64,000 bases of DNA from Rhizobiales bacterium 2SD (GCA_005502805.1 SCMY01000002.1:248001-312000); one strand, 5' to 3'; shown: positions 34,315 to 48,206, counted from the stretch's first letter. Notes: generated by a model from the letters alone, not told the origin. Numbers and translations: made by a program.

Positions 34315-35289
34315 ATGACCAAGCAGATCCGCATCCACGAGAATGGCGGCCCCGACGTGCTGCGCTATGAAGACGCCGCACTTGGCAATCCCGGGCCGGG
34401 CCAGGTCCGCCTGCGCCAGACGGCCGTCGGCCTCAACTTCATCGACGTCTACCAGCGTAGCGGCCTCTATCCGCTGCCGTTGCCGAGCGGCATCGGCCTG
34501 GAGGCGGCGGGCACCGTCGAGGCAGTCGGCGACGGCGTCGCCAATCTGCAGCCGGGCGACCGCATCGCCTATGCCGGCGGCCCGCCCGGCGCCTATGCCG
34601 AAGCGCGCATCATGCCGGCCGCTCCGCTGGTCAAGCTGCCCGACGCGATCAAGGACGAGCAGGCCGCGGCGATGATGCTGCAGGGCCTGACGGCCTATTA
34701 CCTGATCCATCGAACCTACCGGGCGAAGCTCGGCGACACCGTGCTCCTGCATGCCGCGGCCGGCGGCGTCGGGCTCATCGCCTGCCAATGGCTCAGCGCG
34801 CTCGGCGTCACCGTGATCGGCACCGTCGGCAGCGAGGAGAAGGCGGCGCTGGCGCGCGCCCATGGCTGCGCCCATACGATCCTCTATCGCGAGGAGAACA
34901 TCGCCGAGCGGGTGCGCGCGATCACGGACGGCGCCGGTGTCCCCGTCGTGTTCGATTCGGTCGGCAAGGACACCTGGGAGGCGTCGCTCGACAGCCTGAG
35001 CCCGCTTGGCCTGATGGTCAGCTACGGCAATGCCTCGGGAGCGGTGCCACCCTTCGCCGTCGGCCAGCTCGCCAGCAAGGGCTCGCTGTTCGTGACGCGG
35101 CCGATGCTCGCAACCTATATGGCCAGGCGCGGCGACCTCGAAACGGCCGCCAACGCGCTGTTCACCGTCGTCGCCGACGGCACGGTCAAGATCGCGGCCC
35201 TGCAGTCTTATCCGCTGGCCGATGCCGCGCAGGCGCATCGCGACCTCGAGGCCCGCAGGACCTCCGGCTCGACGATACTCATCCCGTAG
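34315..35289 (+). CDS. qor: Zinc-independent quinone oxidoreductase (MDR superfamily)
   Basis: 324 residues. Quinone oxidoreductase/zeta-crystallin type: VGLNFIDVYQRSGLYPLPLP, IGLEAAGTVEAVGDGV, the nucleotide-binding HAAAGGVGLIACQW and a C-terminal LEARRTSGSTILIP. It reduces quinones or enals with NADPH and has no zinc ligands. It is downstream of the RraA-like gene and probably under the same LysR control. Confidence 0.92.
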   Translation: MTKQIRIHENGGPDVLRYEDAALGNPGPGQVRLRQTAVGLNFIDVYQRSGLYPLPLPSGIGLEAAGTVEAVGDGVANLQPGDRIAYAGGPPGAYAEARIMPAAPLVKLPDAIKDEQAAAMMLQGLTAYYLIHRTYRAKLGDTVLLHAAAGGVGLIACQWLSALGVTVIGTVGSEEKAALARAHGCAHTILYREENIAERVRAITDGAGVPVVFDSVGKDTWEASLDSLSPLGLMVSYGNASGAVPPFAVGQLASKGSLFVTRPMLATYMARRGDLETAANALFTVVADGTVKIAALQSYPLADAAQAHRDLEARRTSGSTILIP

Positions 35290-35309
35290 TGTCGACCTCC
35301 GGCCGCGGA

Positions 35310-35657
35310 TCAGACGTCGAGCTTGATCCGCGGCACCGACGGGTCGCGCCGCGCCGTCTCGATCACGCTGTCGAGCAGGCCGGGGAAGCGCCGCTCGAAC
35401 TCTTCGCGGCGGATGCTGAGGAAGCGCACGGTCCCCTCCGCCCGCGAGCGCGTGATCCCCGCCTCGCGCAGTTTGGCGAAATGGTAGGACAGCAGCGAGG
35501 GCGAGGCGAGCTCGGTGAAGGCGCCGCAGCGCGCCTTGTCGACCTCATCGCAATCGGCGAGCGAGACCAGGATGCCGAGGCGGATCGGATCGCCCAAAGC
35601 CGCAAATACGTCCGCCGGCAGGACGTCCTCGATCTCGGGATGGAAGAGCTGCTTCAT
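35310..35657 (-). CDS. ArsR family transcriptional regulator
   Basis: 115 residues from ATG 35657 (MKQLFHPEIEDV). The winged helix is FAALGDPIRLGILVSLADC, then SPSLLSYHFAKLREAGITRS. Two cysteines (in ADCDEVDKARCG) could sense a metal or redox state, but the spacing is not the classical CxC. It is divergent from an MFS efflux gene; two TTCAA-N6-TTGAA sites lie between, so it is the probable repressor of efflux. A GGAGG sits very close to the ATG. Confidence 0.9.
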   Translation of the reverse strand: MKQLFHPEIEDVLPADVFAALGDPIRLGILVSLADCDEVDKARCGAFTELASPSLLSYHFAKLREAGITRSRAEGTVRFLSIRREEFERRFPGLLDSVIETARRDPSVPRIKLDV

Positions 35658-35695
35658 CACCTCCGACTTAATTGCATCGGCTGCTCCTGACAAGT

Positions 35696-35762
35696 TTCAA
35701 TGATCCTTGAAAATAGGATTGACTCATGGTCGGCCGACGCCCATGATTCAACAATCATTGAA
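35696..35762. promoter_or_regulatory. Two ArsR operator sites (TTCAA-N6-TTGAA)
   Basis: Site 1 is at 35696-35711 and site 2 at 35747-35762. Both have exact TTCAA and TTGAA arms around six bases, and centres are 51 bases apart (about five helical turns). They lie between the divergent ArsR and MFS genes, so one site may serve each promoter or both may be bound cooperatively. Confidence 0.75.
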
Positions 35763-35794
35763 ATTGTCGGCATCTCCCCACGGAGCCCTTTGCC

Positions 35795-37006
35795 ATGGAT
35801 ATCCGTCTCCTTCTGCTGGCCGGCGGCGCCTTCGCCATCGGCACGGGCAGCCTCGTCATCACCGGCATCCTGCCCAATCTCGCCGCCGCCTTCGGCGTCA
35901 GCGTCGACACGGCCGGCCTGCTGATCTCGATCTTCGCCATCGCCTACGCCATCGGCTCGCCGGTGCTCTCGACGCTGCTCGGCAATGTCGAGCGCAAGCT
36001 CGTGCTGGTCGGCTCGCTCACCGTCTTCACCCTCGCCAATCTCGTCGCCGCCTTCACCAGCGACTTCTCCTCACTGATGCTGGCGCGCATCGTCATGGCG
36101 CTCGCATCGGGCGTGTTCATGCCGGCGGCGAACGCCGTCGCAGTGGCGCTCGTCCCGCCGGAGCGCCGGGCTCGCGCCATCGCGCTGGTCACCGGCGGCA
36201 TGACGGTGTCGCTGATCCTCGGCGTCCCGCTCGGCACCGCCGTCGCCACGCTCGGCTGGCACTTCCCCTTCCTCGTCGTGGCGCTGTTCGGTGCGCTCGC
36301 GCTCGCCGGCTTGCTGCTCAAGATGCCGGCCGGCCTGCCGCGCGGCGCCAATACGCTCGCCGAGCGGCTGCAGGTCGCGCGCCGCGGCGATGTGCTGCTG
36401 GCGCTCGGCACCACCGCGCTTTGGACCACCGGCGCCTTCACGCTCTACACCTATGTCGCGCCCTTCCTCTCGGCCCATGCCGGCATCTCCGGCCACTGGC
36501 TGAGCGCGACCCTGGTGCTGACCGGCATCGGCTCGGCACTGGGCAACCAGCTCGGTGGCCAGGCCAGCGACCGCTTCGGCCCGGTGCCGACGTTGACCTT
36601 CGTGCTCAGCCTGCTCGCGACCTCCCTCGCCGCCGCCTCGCTCGTCGCGGTGACGCTGCCGCCGGTGGTGGCGATCTTCATCCTGCCAGTGATCCTGATG
36701 ATCTGGAGCGGCGCCGGCTGGGCCGGGCATCCCTCGCAGATGTCGCGCCTCGCCGCGATGGCGCCGGATGCCGTCGTGGTCGCGCTCTCGCTCAACGCCT
36801 CGGCGCTCTATGTCGGCATCGCCGCCGGGGCCGCGCTCGGCCAGCAGGTGTTGCGCCATGGCGCCTCCTGGGAGCTCGGCTTCGTTGGCGCCGCCTGCGA
36901 GCTCGGCGCGCTCGGCCTGCTGCTGATCGCGACCCAGCGGCGCAAGGCGGCGGCGCGCGAAGCCGCCCGCGTCAGCGAGGTCGCGGTCGCCCCGACTGCG
37001 CGCTGA
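35795..37006 (+). CDS. MFS transporter (AraJ/drug-efflux type)
   Basis: 403 residues with twelve predicted membrane helices. The pattern near the start (FAIGTGSLVITGILPNLAAA) and the motif-A-like loop between helices 2 and 3 (GSPVLSTLLGNVERKLVLV) fit the DHA1 efflux branch. It likely exports a drug-like or sugar-like compound, under control of the divergent ArsR protein. A terminator follows at 37033. Confidence 0.92.
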   Translation: MDIRLLLLAGGAFAIGTGSLVITGILPNLAAAFGVSVDTAGLLISIFAIAYAIGSPVLSTLLGNVERKLVLVGSLTVFTLANLVAAFTSDFSSLMLARIVMALASGVFMPAANAVAVALVPPERRARAIALVTGGMTVSLILGVPLGTAVATLGWHFPFLVVALFGALALAGLLLKMPAGLPRGANTLAERLQVARRGDVLLALGTTALWTTGAFTLYTYVAPFLSAHAGISGHWLSATLVLTGIGSALGNQLGGQASDRFGPVPTLTFVLSLLATSLAAASLVAVTLPPVVAIFILPVILMIWSGAGWAGHPSQMSRLAAMAPDAVVVALSLNASALYVGIAAGAALGQQVLRHGASWELGFVGAACELGALGLLLIATQRRKAAAREAARVSEVAVAPTAR

Positions 37007-37032
37007 TCGGCATCCGCCAATCGACTGCTCAG

Positions 37033-37060
37033 CCCGCCCGCCGTCACGGCGGGCGGGTTT
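37033..37060 (+). terminator. Rho-independent terminator
   Basis: An 11-base-pair perfect GC stem (CCCGCCCGCCG/CGGCGGGCGGG) with a TCA loop and a short TTT tail. It ends the MFS transcript; the converging methyltransferase gene stops 13 bases beyond. Confidence 0.82.
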
Positions 37061-37072
37061 GCCGTTCCCGGC

Positions 37073-38134
37073 TCAGGCCCTGACCTCGAACACCATGTTG
37101 AACGGCGTCTCGGTGGCGCGGCGGAAGCGGGTGAAGCCGGCATCGAGCGCGACCTTTCGCAGGCGCATCTCGCCGGCCTGCGCCCCCAGCCCCAGCCCGA
37201 CCTCCTGCGCCATCGAGGCCGGCGTGCAGATCATCGTCGAGGCCCCGTAGTAGATCCGACCGACCGGATTGAGGTTCTGCTTGAGATTGTCGTGGGCGAA
37301 GGGCTCGACGATCATCCAGGTGCCGCCTTCGGCCAGCGTCTCCCCGACATGGCGGCCGGCCCCAACCGGATCGCCCATGTCGTGCAGGCAGTCGAACATC
37401 GCGACGAGATCATAGCCCGCCGCTGGGAAATCCTTGGCGCTGGCGCGCTCGAAGACGATGCGATCGCCGACGCCGGCCTTCTGCGCCGCCTCCCTGCCCT
37501 TCTCGATCGAGGGGCCGTGATAGTCGAAGGCGTAGAAGCGCGACTTCGGATAGGCCTGCGCCATCAGGATGGTCGAGGCGCCATGGCCGCAGCCGACATC
37601 GGCGACGACGGCACCCGCTTCGAGCTTGGCCTTGACGCCGTCCAGCGCCGGGATCCAGCTGCTCACCAGATTGGTGTTGTAGCCCGGCCGGAAGAAGCGC
37701 TCGGTGCCGCGGAACAGGCAGTTGCTGTGCTCGTGCCAGCCCAGTCCTGAGCCGGTCTTGAAGGCCTCTTCGACCTTGGGCTCGTCGACCCACATCGACT
37801 GGACGATCTCGAAGGCGCCGGCGAAGAAGGCCGGGCTGCCCTCCTCGGCGAAGGCCATGGCCTGCTCGGGCGACAGGCTGAAGCTGTCGATCGTCTCGTC
37901 ATACTGAACGTACTCGGCCGCAGCCTGGGCCGAGAGCCATTCGCGGACATAGCGTTCTTTCAGGCCGGTCCGGCTGGCGAGTTCCGCCGCGGTGACCGGC
38001 TCGCCATCCGCCATCGCCTTGTAGAGGCCGAGCTGATCGCCGAGGACGATGAGGGAGCCGGTGACGCAGGCTCCGACGTCTCCGACGAGGCGTCCCACCA
38101 AGGCATCGAGTTTCTGCGGGTCCGACTCACGCAT
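37073..38134 (-). CDS. SAM-dependent methyltransferase with N-terminal winged-helix domain
   Basis: 353 residues from ATG 38134 with GAGGAG upstream. An N-terminal helix-turn-helix-like domain (GDQLGLYKAMADGEPVTAAE, then TGLKERYVREWLSAQAAAEY) precedes a class I methyltransferase. The SAM motif is VVADVGCGHGASTILMA, and LVAMFDCLHDMGDPVGAGRH follows. This layout is like the plant/bacterial O-methyltransferase and related families. The substrate is unknown. Confidence 0.88.
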   Translation of the reverse strand: MRESDPQKLDALVGRLVGDVGACVTGSLIVLGDQLGLYKAMADGEPVTAAELASRTGLKERYVREWLSAQAAAEYVQYDETIDSFSLSPEQAMAFAEEGSPAFFAGAFEIVQSMWVDEPKVEEAFKTGSGLGWHEHSNCLFRGTERFFRPGYNTNLVSSWIPALDGVKAKLEAGAVVADVGCGHGASTILMAQAYPKSRFYAFDYHGPSIEKGREAAQKAGVGDRIVFERASAKDFPAAGYDLVAMFDCLHDMGDPVGAGRHVGETLAEGGTWMIVEPFAHDNLKQNLNPVGRIYYGASTMICTPASMAQEVGLGLGAQAGEMRLRKVALDAGFTRFRRATETPFNMVFEVRA

Positions 38135-38416
38135 GGCCAAGCTCCTCTGGTTGGGGAGGGCGTGGCCGGGGCCTGACGCGAACCGGCTCGACGCCATCGC
38201 GGAAACCGATGCTATACTCCGCCCGGAGGGGCTCAACTGCGCAAAGGGAGAGTCTCGTTCGCCTGTGCGCGCATGACAGGAAGAAGCGCTTTCCGCTTTC
38301 CCCCGCCGCCTCGCCCGTCTATAGCGAGCGCCTAGCATTCATCTTTGGGCACGCGCTGGCCTCCGCTCCTTTCGATCGGACGGGCCGTGCGCGCCCGCAC
38401 GGAACCGGTCGAGACC

Positions 38417-41749
<3,333 letters not shown>

Positions 41750-41852
41750 CCGGCCGCGCGGCGAAGTAGTTTTTCGACGATCGGGAGCGATTCGGGCGCG
41801 TCGGCCTTAAGCTGGCGCGTGACCGATCGCTTTTCATAACTGGGACGGAACG

Positions 41853-42326
41853 ATGGACAAGGTTCCCATGACGGCCGGCGGTTTCGCCGCCCTGGAAGTC
41901 GAGTTGAAGCAGCGCCAGCAGGTCGAGCGCCCGCGCATCATCACGGCGATCGCCGAGGCGCGCGCGCTGGGCGATCTCTCGGAGAATGCCGAGTATCACG
42001 CTGCGAAGGAGGCCCAGTCGCTGAACGAGGGCCGCATCATGGAGCTCGAATCGCTGATCGGCCGGGCCGACATCATCGATGTCAGCAAGCTCGGCGGCGA
42101 CACCATCAAGTTCGGCGCCACCGTCAAGCTGATCGACGACGATACCGAGGAAGAGAAGCTCTACCAGATCGTCGGCGAGCCGGAATCGGACGTGAAGTCC
42201 GGCAAGGTCTCGATCGGCTCGCCGATCGCGCGCGCCTTGATCGGCAAGAAGGTCGGCGATTCCGTCCAGGTCAACACGCCCGGCGGCGGCAAATCCTACG
42301 AGGTCGTCAGCGTCGCATTCCGCTAG
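41853..42326 (+). CDS. greA: Transcription elongation factor GreA
   Basis: 157 residues. Rescues backtracked RNA polymerase by stimulating transcript cleavage. The N-terminal coiled-coil carries the acidic tip ([16 protein letters not shown]) and the C-terminal FKBP-like domain ends in [16 protein letters not shown]. It follows carB after about 100 bases, the usual alphaproteobacterial order. Confidence 0.97.
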   Translation: MDKVPMTAGGFAALEVELKQRQQVERPRIITAIAEARALGDLSENAEYHAAKEAQSLNEGRIMELESLIGRADIIDVSKLGGDTIKFGATVKLIDDDTEEEKLYQIVGEPESDVKSGKVSIGSPIARALIGKKVGDSVQVNTPGGGKSYEVVSVAFR

Positions 42327-42425
42327 ATCATCGCGTGTCCGAACGGACACGGTCACGATGATCTATCAACTGGTCATGGCATCGGATTCTTCCGAAAAGT
42401 GGAATCCATTTTTCGGCCCGATGCC
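42326..42425. repeat. Two adjacent palindromic repeat units
   Basis: Unit 1 (42326-42363) pairs GATCATCG with CGATGATC, with an inner CGTGTCCG/CGGACACG hairpin. Unit 2 (42378-42425) pairs GGCATCGG with CCGATGCC, with inner CCGAAAA/TTTTCGG. Units of this type recur in Hyphomicrobiales intergenic regions. Unit 1 begins at the greA stop codon and may also act as a terminator. Confidence 0.8.
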
Positions 42426-42494
42426 AGCGGACGACTTGGCCAGCCCGGCGGCAAACCCTACATTGAGGGCCTGACTGCCGCCGGAGACTGCCCC

Positions 42495-42983
42495 ATGACC
42501 ACGCGTCGCGCATTTCTCACCGGGTCCGCCGTACTCGCCGCCGGCGGGCTCGTTTCGTTTTCGGCTTCGGCTCAACCCATCTCGATCGGCGCGATCAAGG
42601 TCGATGCCCGCAGCCTCGGCCCGCTCGGTTGGGGCGAAAATGCCCCGCGGATCGGCCGGGCCTTCGAAAGCAGGCTCGCCAGCGAGCTCCTTCCCCTGCG
42701 CCGCCGTGGCGGTCCGACCCTGCATGTGACCGTGCTCAGCCTCTGGCTCGGCGCGGGCGTCGGTGGCGGCATGGCAGGCGACGGCAGCGGCGGCAGCGAC
42801 GACAACATGCTGAGCATCATCGAGGTCGCCGATCGCCGCGGCCCGCTCGTCAGCCGCGAGATCCGCTCGATGCTGCCGTCCACCTCGGGCGGCGCCTGGT
42901 ACCGTCCGGATGCCGACCAGCGCCGCATCGCCGCTTTGCTGGAAAACAACGCCCAGTGGGTCCGGCGTTATCTCGGCGCCTGA
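42495..42983 (+). CDS. Twin-arginine exported hypothetical protein
   Basis: 162 residues. The N-terminus TTRRAFLTGSAVLAAGGLVS is a good Tat signal, with cleavage near SASAQ (about residue 29). The mature domain contains a glycine-rich loop (GAGVGGGMAGDGSGG) and ends in GGAWYRPDADQRRIAALLEN, then NAQWVRRY. This tail is shared with the next gene, so the two are tandem paralogues. No function is recognised. Confidence 0.8.
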   Translation: MTTRRAFLTGSAVLAAGGLVSFSASAQPISIGAIKVDARSLGPLGWGENAPRIGRAFESRLASELLPLRRRGGPTLHVTVLSLWLGAGVGGGMAGDGSGGSDDNMLSIIEVADRRGPLVSREIRSMLPSTSGGAWYRPDADQRRIAALLENNAQWVRRYLGA

Positions 42984-42987
42984 GGTC

Positions 42988-43467
42988 ATGTTCGCGCGTC
43001 GCATCGTCCTGACCGGCTTCGTCGCCACCCTGCTGGCTGGTTGCCAGACGACCGCGCAAACCGCCTCCCCCGTGGCGATCGACAGGGTCCGGGTAGACAC
43101 CGGGCCGCTGGCGACCAAGGGGCAGAGCGCCACCGCCGCGGCGATCAAACCGATGCTGGAGCGCGAGCTTGCCAGCCTGCGCACGACGGACGTCGGACAC
43201 GGCGCGACCCTGCACGTCGCCGTCACAGGGCTTTACCTGGCGAGCTATGCCGGCGGGCAGTCCGTCACGCTCGGCAATGACACGCTCGAAAGCGAAGTCC
43301 GGCTGATCGGAGTCGACGGCCGCGAGATCGGCCGTTACCCGATCCTCGCCATCATGGCGCCGAGCTATGGCGGCGCCTGGTATCGGCCAGACGTGAACCA
43401 ACGCCGAATCGAGGCGCTCGTCGCCAGCAACGCGCAATGGATCAGGCGGGCGGTCAGCCAGTCCTAA
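42988..43467 (+). CDS. Paralogous hypothetical lipoprotein
   Basis: 159 residues. The lipobox LLAGC places Cys at about residue 19, so it should be a lipid-anchored protein. The C-terminal region GGAWYRPDVNQRRIEALVAS, then NAQWIRRA, matches the preceding Tat-exported protein. It starts four bases after that gene's stop, so they form an operon. One is soluble and one anchored, suggesting a pair acting together. No family is recognised. Confidence 0.8.
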   Translation: MFARRIVLTGFVATLLAGCQTTAQTASPVAIDRVRVDTGPLATKGQSATAAAIKPMLERELASLRTTDVGHGATLHVAVTGLYLASYAGGQSVTLGNDTLESEVRLIGVDGREIGRYPILAIMAPSYGGAWYRPDVNQRRIEALVASNAQWIRRAVSQS

Positions 43468-43555
43468 GGCTGGAGCCGCCGGCCCGGCCGGTACGATTTA
43501 CACCTTCCGCGCGCTTCCCTATCGTCAACACGACGTCTGTCCCCGAGGGAGAACA

Positions 43556-44176
43556 ATGATGCTGCGCGGAGTCCTGGCCGCTCTATTGCTCGTGGGCGTT
43601 GCGCCGCCCGCGCAGGCGGACAGTCAAGCCTGGAACGGGCGCTGGTCTGGGACGATTTCCAGCGGGGTCGCTGTTGCCATTACGATATCCAACGGAAAGG
43701 TCAGCGAATACCGCTTCGGCAGGCGTGCCGCCAACATCGCTTACGGCAGCGTCTCCGACGATCGCGTCTCATTCTCGCCAGGCTCGGCCGCCGTCATTAC
43801 CCTGACTCCCGCAGGCCCGAACCAGGCAAATTATTCATTTTCCCACCCGCAACTGGGGCCGGCGACCGGATTGCTGTCGAAGAGCGTGTCTCGCAACACG
43901 TCCGCGCCCGTGCATGCCGCAGCGCGCACCTCAAAGGCATGGCATGGCACATGGGGCCGGGACGGCGGCTGGGTGCTCACCGTCTCACAGGGCAGCGTGG
44001 CCTATCGCTATCGTGGCGAAAGCCAGGCGGTCTCGAACATCAGCGCCGACGACAGCCGACTAACCTTCGACACGCCGCTCGGGCGTATGGTCCTGACGAT
44101 GCGCCCGGACCAGAAGGCCGACTACATCTACACCTCTGGAGGCCAGACGACGCAGGGCACGGCCTGGCGCCGGTAG
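43556..44176 (+). CDS. Exported protein with two tandem beta-rich repeats
   Basis: 206 residues. Signal peptide MLRGVLAALLLVGVAPPAQA (cleavage near 22). The mature protein has two similar halves: one starts WNGRWSGTISSGVAV and the other WHGTWGRDGGWVLTV. Each continues with a serine-rich beta segment and (D/S)DSRLTF or DDRVSF motifs. It may bind a ligand in the periplasm. No named family is recognised; an ATG is doubled at the start. GAGGGAG precedes the start. Confidence 0.8.
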   Translation: MMLRGVLAALLLVGVAPPAQADSQAWNGRWSGTISSGVAVAITISNGKVSEYRFGRRAANIAYGSVSDDRVSFSPGSAAVITLTPAGPNQANYSFSHPQLGPATGLLSKSVSRNTSAPVHAAARTSKAWHGTWGRDGGWVLTVSQGSVAYRYRGESQAVSNISADDSRLTFDTPLGRMVLTMRPDQKADYIYTSGGQTTQGTAWRR

Positions 44177-44182
44177 TCTGAC

Positions 44183-44644
44183 TCAAAGCGGCGCGATCGG
44201 AGCGTCCTTGACCCGATCGAGCGCCAGCGCCGTGCGGACATTGCGCACGTTCGGCAGCGCCGTCAGATCGGCGACGAAGTCCTGGAAGGCCTTCAGATCG
44301 GTCGCGACGCATTTCAGGATGAAGTCGATGTCGCCCGACAGCGTCCAGCACTCGCGCACCAGCGACCAGTCGCGGATCCGCTCCTGGAAGGCGGCAAGGT
44401 CGGCCTCGGCCTGGCTCGCGAGATGGACGAAAGCGAAGCAGACCACTTCGATGCCGAGCTTGCGCTCGTCGAGCAGCGCCCGGTAGCCGATGATGACCCC
44501 GGCCTCTTCCAGCGCGCGCACGCGGCGCAGGCAAGGCGGCGGCGAGATACCGACCCGGCTCGCGAGCTCGACATTGGTCATGCGCCCGTCACTCTGCAGC
44601 TCCGTCAGGATGCGGAGATCGATCTCGTCGAGTTTGGCGCGCAC
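44183..44644 (-). CDS. Lrp/AsnC family transcriptional regulator
   Basis: 153 residues from GTG 44644, with GGAGG four bases upstream. ATG 44686 would add 14 residues with no good site. The helix-turn-helix (LDEIDLRILTELQSDGRMTN, then VELASRVGISPPPCLRRVRA) and the RAM ligand domain (WTLSGDIDFILKCVATDLKA) are complete. It senses an amino acid or similar effector. It is divergent from the ELM1-like gene and converges with the exported repeat protein. Confidence 0.93.
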   Translation of the reverse strand: MRAKLDEIDLRILTELQSDGRMTNVELASRVGISPPPCLRRVRALEEAGVIIGYRALLDERKLGIEVVCFAFVHLASQAEADLAAFQERIRDWSLVRECWTLSGDIDFILKCVATDLKAFQDFVADLTALPNVRNVRTALALDRVKDAPIAPL

Positions 44645-44733
44645 AAATCCTCCTGAAAAAGAGCCGCGCTGGTGTAGACGGGCCATCGACGCGATACAAG
44701 GCATCGACCACGCCAATTCCGGGCCTACCAGCC

Positions 44734-46735
<2,002 letters not shown>

Positions 46736-46877
46736 GAGATTTCCCGACGTATCACGGGAATTGATCAGTTCCAGCACGATATTAGGGGTTAAAATCAACT
46801 CTCCCGGCAAAGGAGTCGTTGACCGGACAACCCTATCCCCCCATCATGCGTTGAACGCATAACACGGGGGGAAAGCG

Positions 46878-47768
46878 GTGGATTGGGACCGCATCCGCAT
46901 CTTCTACACGGTTGCTGAATCGGGAAGCTTCACCAAGGCCGGCGATGGTCTGGGGCTGAGCCAATCGGCTGTGAGCCGCCAGATCGGCGCATTGGAGCGC
47001 GAATTGCGCGCGCCGCTGTTCCATCGGCACACCCGCGGCCTCATTCTCACCGAGCAGGGCGAATTGCTCTGGCGCGCCGCGCGCGAGATGACGCAGCGCC
47101 TGGAGCGCACGCGCGCCCAGCTCTCGGAGACGCGCGAGCATCCCTCCGGCGAGCTCAAGGTCACCGCCACGCGCGGCCTCGGCGGCCACTGGCTGACACC
47201 GCGCCTCGCCGAGTTCCTCGATCTCTACCCCGACATCAAGGTCGAGCTGATCCTCACCGACGAGGAGCTCGACCTCTCGATGCGCGAGGCCGACATCGCG
47301 ATTCGCCTGCGCCAGCCGCAGCAGCCGGACCTGATCCAGCGCCGGCTCTTCACCGTGCACTTCCACGTCTACGGCTCACCGGCCTACATCAAGCGCTTCG
47401 GCGAGCCGAAGAGCTATGAGGATCTCGACAACCACCGACTCCTCTCCTTCGGCGCCTCCTCGCCGTCCTATCTGACGGCGGTGCATTGGCTCGGCACGCT
47501 CGGCCGCGACCAGCGCAACCCGCGCGCCATCCATCTCACCGTCAACAACATCACGGCGATGAAGCGCGCGGTCGATTCGGGCGCCGGCATCGCCATCCTG
47601 CCAGACTATCTGATCGAGGCCGGCTCGCCGCTCGTGCAGCTGATGCGCGAGACCGAGATGCCGCAGCTCGAAAGCTATCTGGTCTATCCGGAGGAAATGA
47701 AATCAGTCGCGCGTGTGCAGGTCTTCCGCGATTTCCTGATCCAGAAGGCGCAGCGCTGGACCTATTGA
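46878..47768 (+). CDS. lsrB: LsrB/VtlR-type LysR regulator
   Basis: 296 residues from GTG 46878. It closely follows the rhizobial LsrB/VtlR pattern: MDWDRIRIFYTVAESGSFTK, then LGLSQSAVSRQIGALERELR, RHTRGLILTEQGELL and LVYPEEMKSVARVQVFRDF. LsrB/VtlR affects redox balance, envelope and small AbcR RNAs in rhizobia and Brucella. Location after trxB supports the assignment. A candidate small RNA lies just downstream. The symbol is by resemblance and synteny. Confidence 0.88.
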   Translation: MDWDRIRIFYTVAESGSFTKAGDGLGLSQSAVSRQIGALERELRAPLFHRHTRGLILTEQGELLWRAAREMTQRLERTRAQLSETREHPSGELKVTATRGLGGHWLTPRLAEFLDLYPDIKVELILTDEELDLSMREADIAIRLRQPQQPDLIQRRLFTVHFHVYGSPAYIKRFGEPKSYEDLDNHRLLSFGASSPSYLTAVHWLGTLGRDQRNPRAIHLTVNNITAMKRAVDSGAGIAILPDYLIEAGSPLVQLMRETEMPQLESYLVYPEEMKSVARVQVFRDFLIQKAQRWTY

Positions 47769-47915
47769 ATTAACAGGCAGGCGCTGCCCGAAAACCCGGC
47801 AGCGCCGTGCCCATCTGGGCTGCGCATGCGTGCCACGCGCGGTCTCCCGGCAATTGTGACGAATTCTAGTAATGAGTCATGTTGCCAGCGCATAACCGAC
47901 CCGCCCAATGCTGCA

Positions 47916-47944
47916 TTGCGAAAAGGCAGGGCCTGCCCGATATT
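47916..47944 (+). promoter_or_regulatory. Candidate promoter of an intergenic small RNA
   Basis: TTGCGA (47916-47921), a 17-base spacer and GATATT (47939-47944; 4 of 6 matches to TATAAT). The spacer contains the palindrome GGCAGG-G-CCTGCC, a possible regulator site. Transcription would start near 47951. Confidence 0.4.
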
Positions 47945-47950
47945 CAGCTC

Positions 47951-48087
47951 ACGGTTGTTCGGAACGGGCTCCGCATCTCCTCCCGGCGTTGAGTTCGTTC
48001 CAGCCGTTCCCCTCTGAGATGTTTGGCGCTTTTGCGCTGGATGTTTCAAACTTTCAGGCCGGCTCCTTCGGGACGCCGGCCTTTTTT
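47951..48087 (+). ncRNA. Candidate AbcR-like small RNA downstream of lsrB
   Basis: The 438-base gap between lsrB and ogt has no convincing coding frame but contains a strong terminator 290 bases beyond lsrB, preceded by the candidate promoter above. The resulting RNA would be about 137 bases, close to AbcR size. It contains a CTCCTCCC unpaired-looking stretch like the pyrimidine-rich motifs used by AbcR RNAs to mask ribosome binding sites. VtlR/LsrB controls AbcR RNAs in relatives. The 5' end is only predicted. Confidence 0.45.
48057..48087 (+). terminator. Strong rho-independent terminator
   Basis: GGCCGGC/GCCGGCC stem extended by TCC/GGA around a stable TTCG tetraloop, then six T. It ends either the lsrB transcript or, more likely, the candidate small RNA. 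Confidence 0.88.
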
Positions 48088-48206
48088 CTTGGCCGGCAGC
48101 CAGCGTCGTTCTCGGACGACGCAGAGCGGCGCCCCGAGAATCCCCATGACAACAAAGACACTGGTTTCCGAGATGTCCGGATCGAGGCCGAGCGTGACGC
48201 CTCGCG

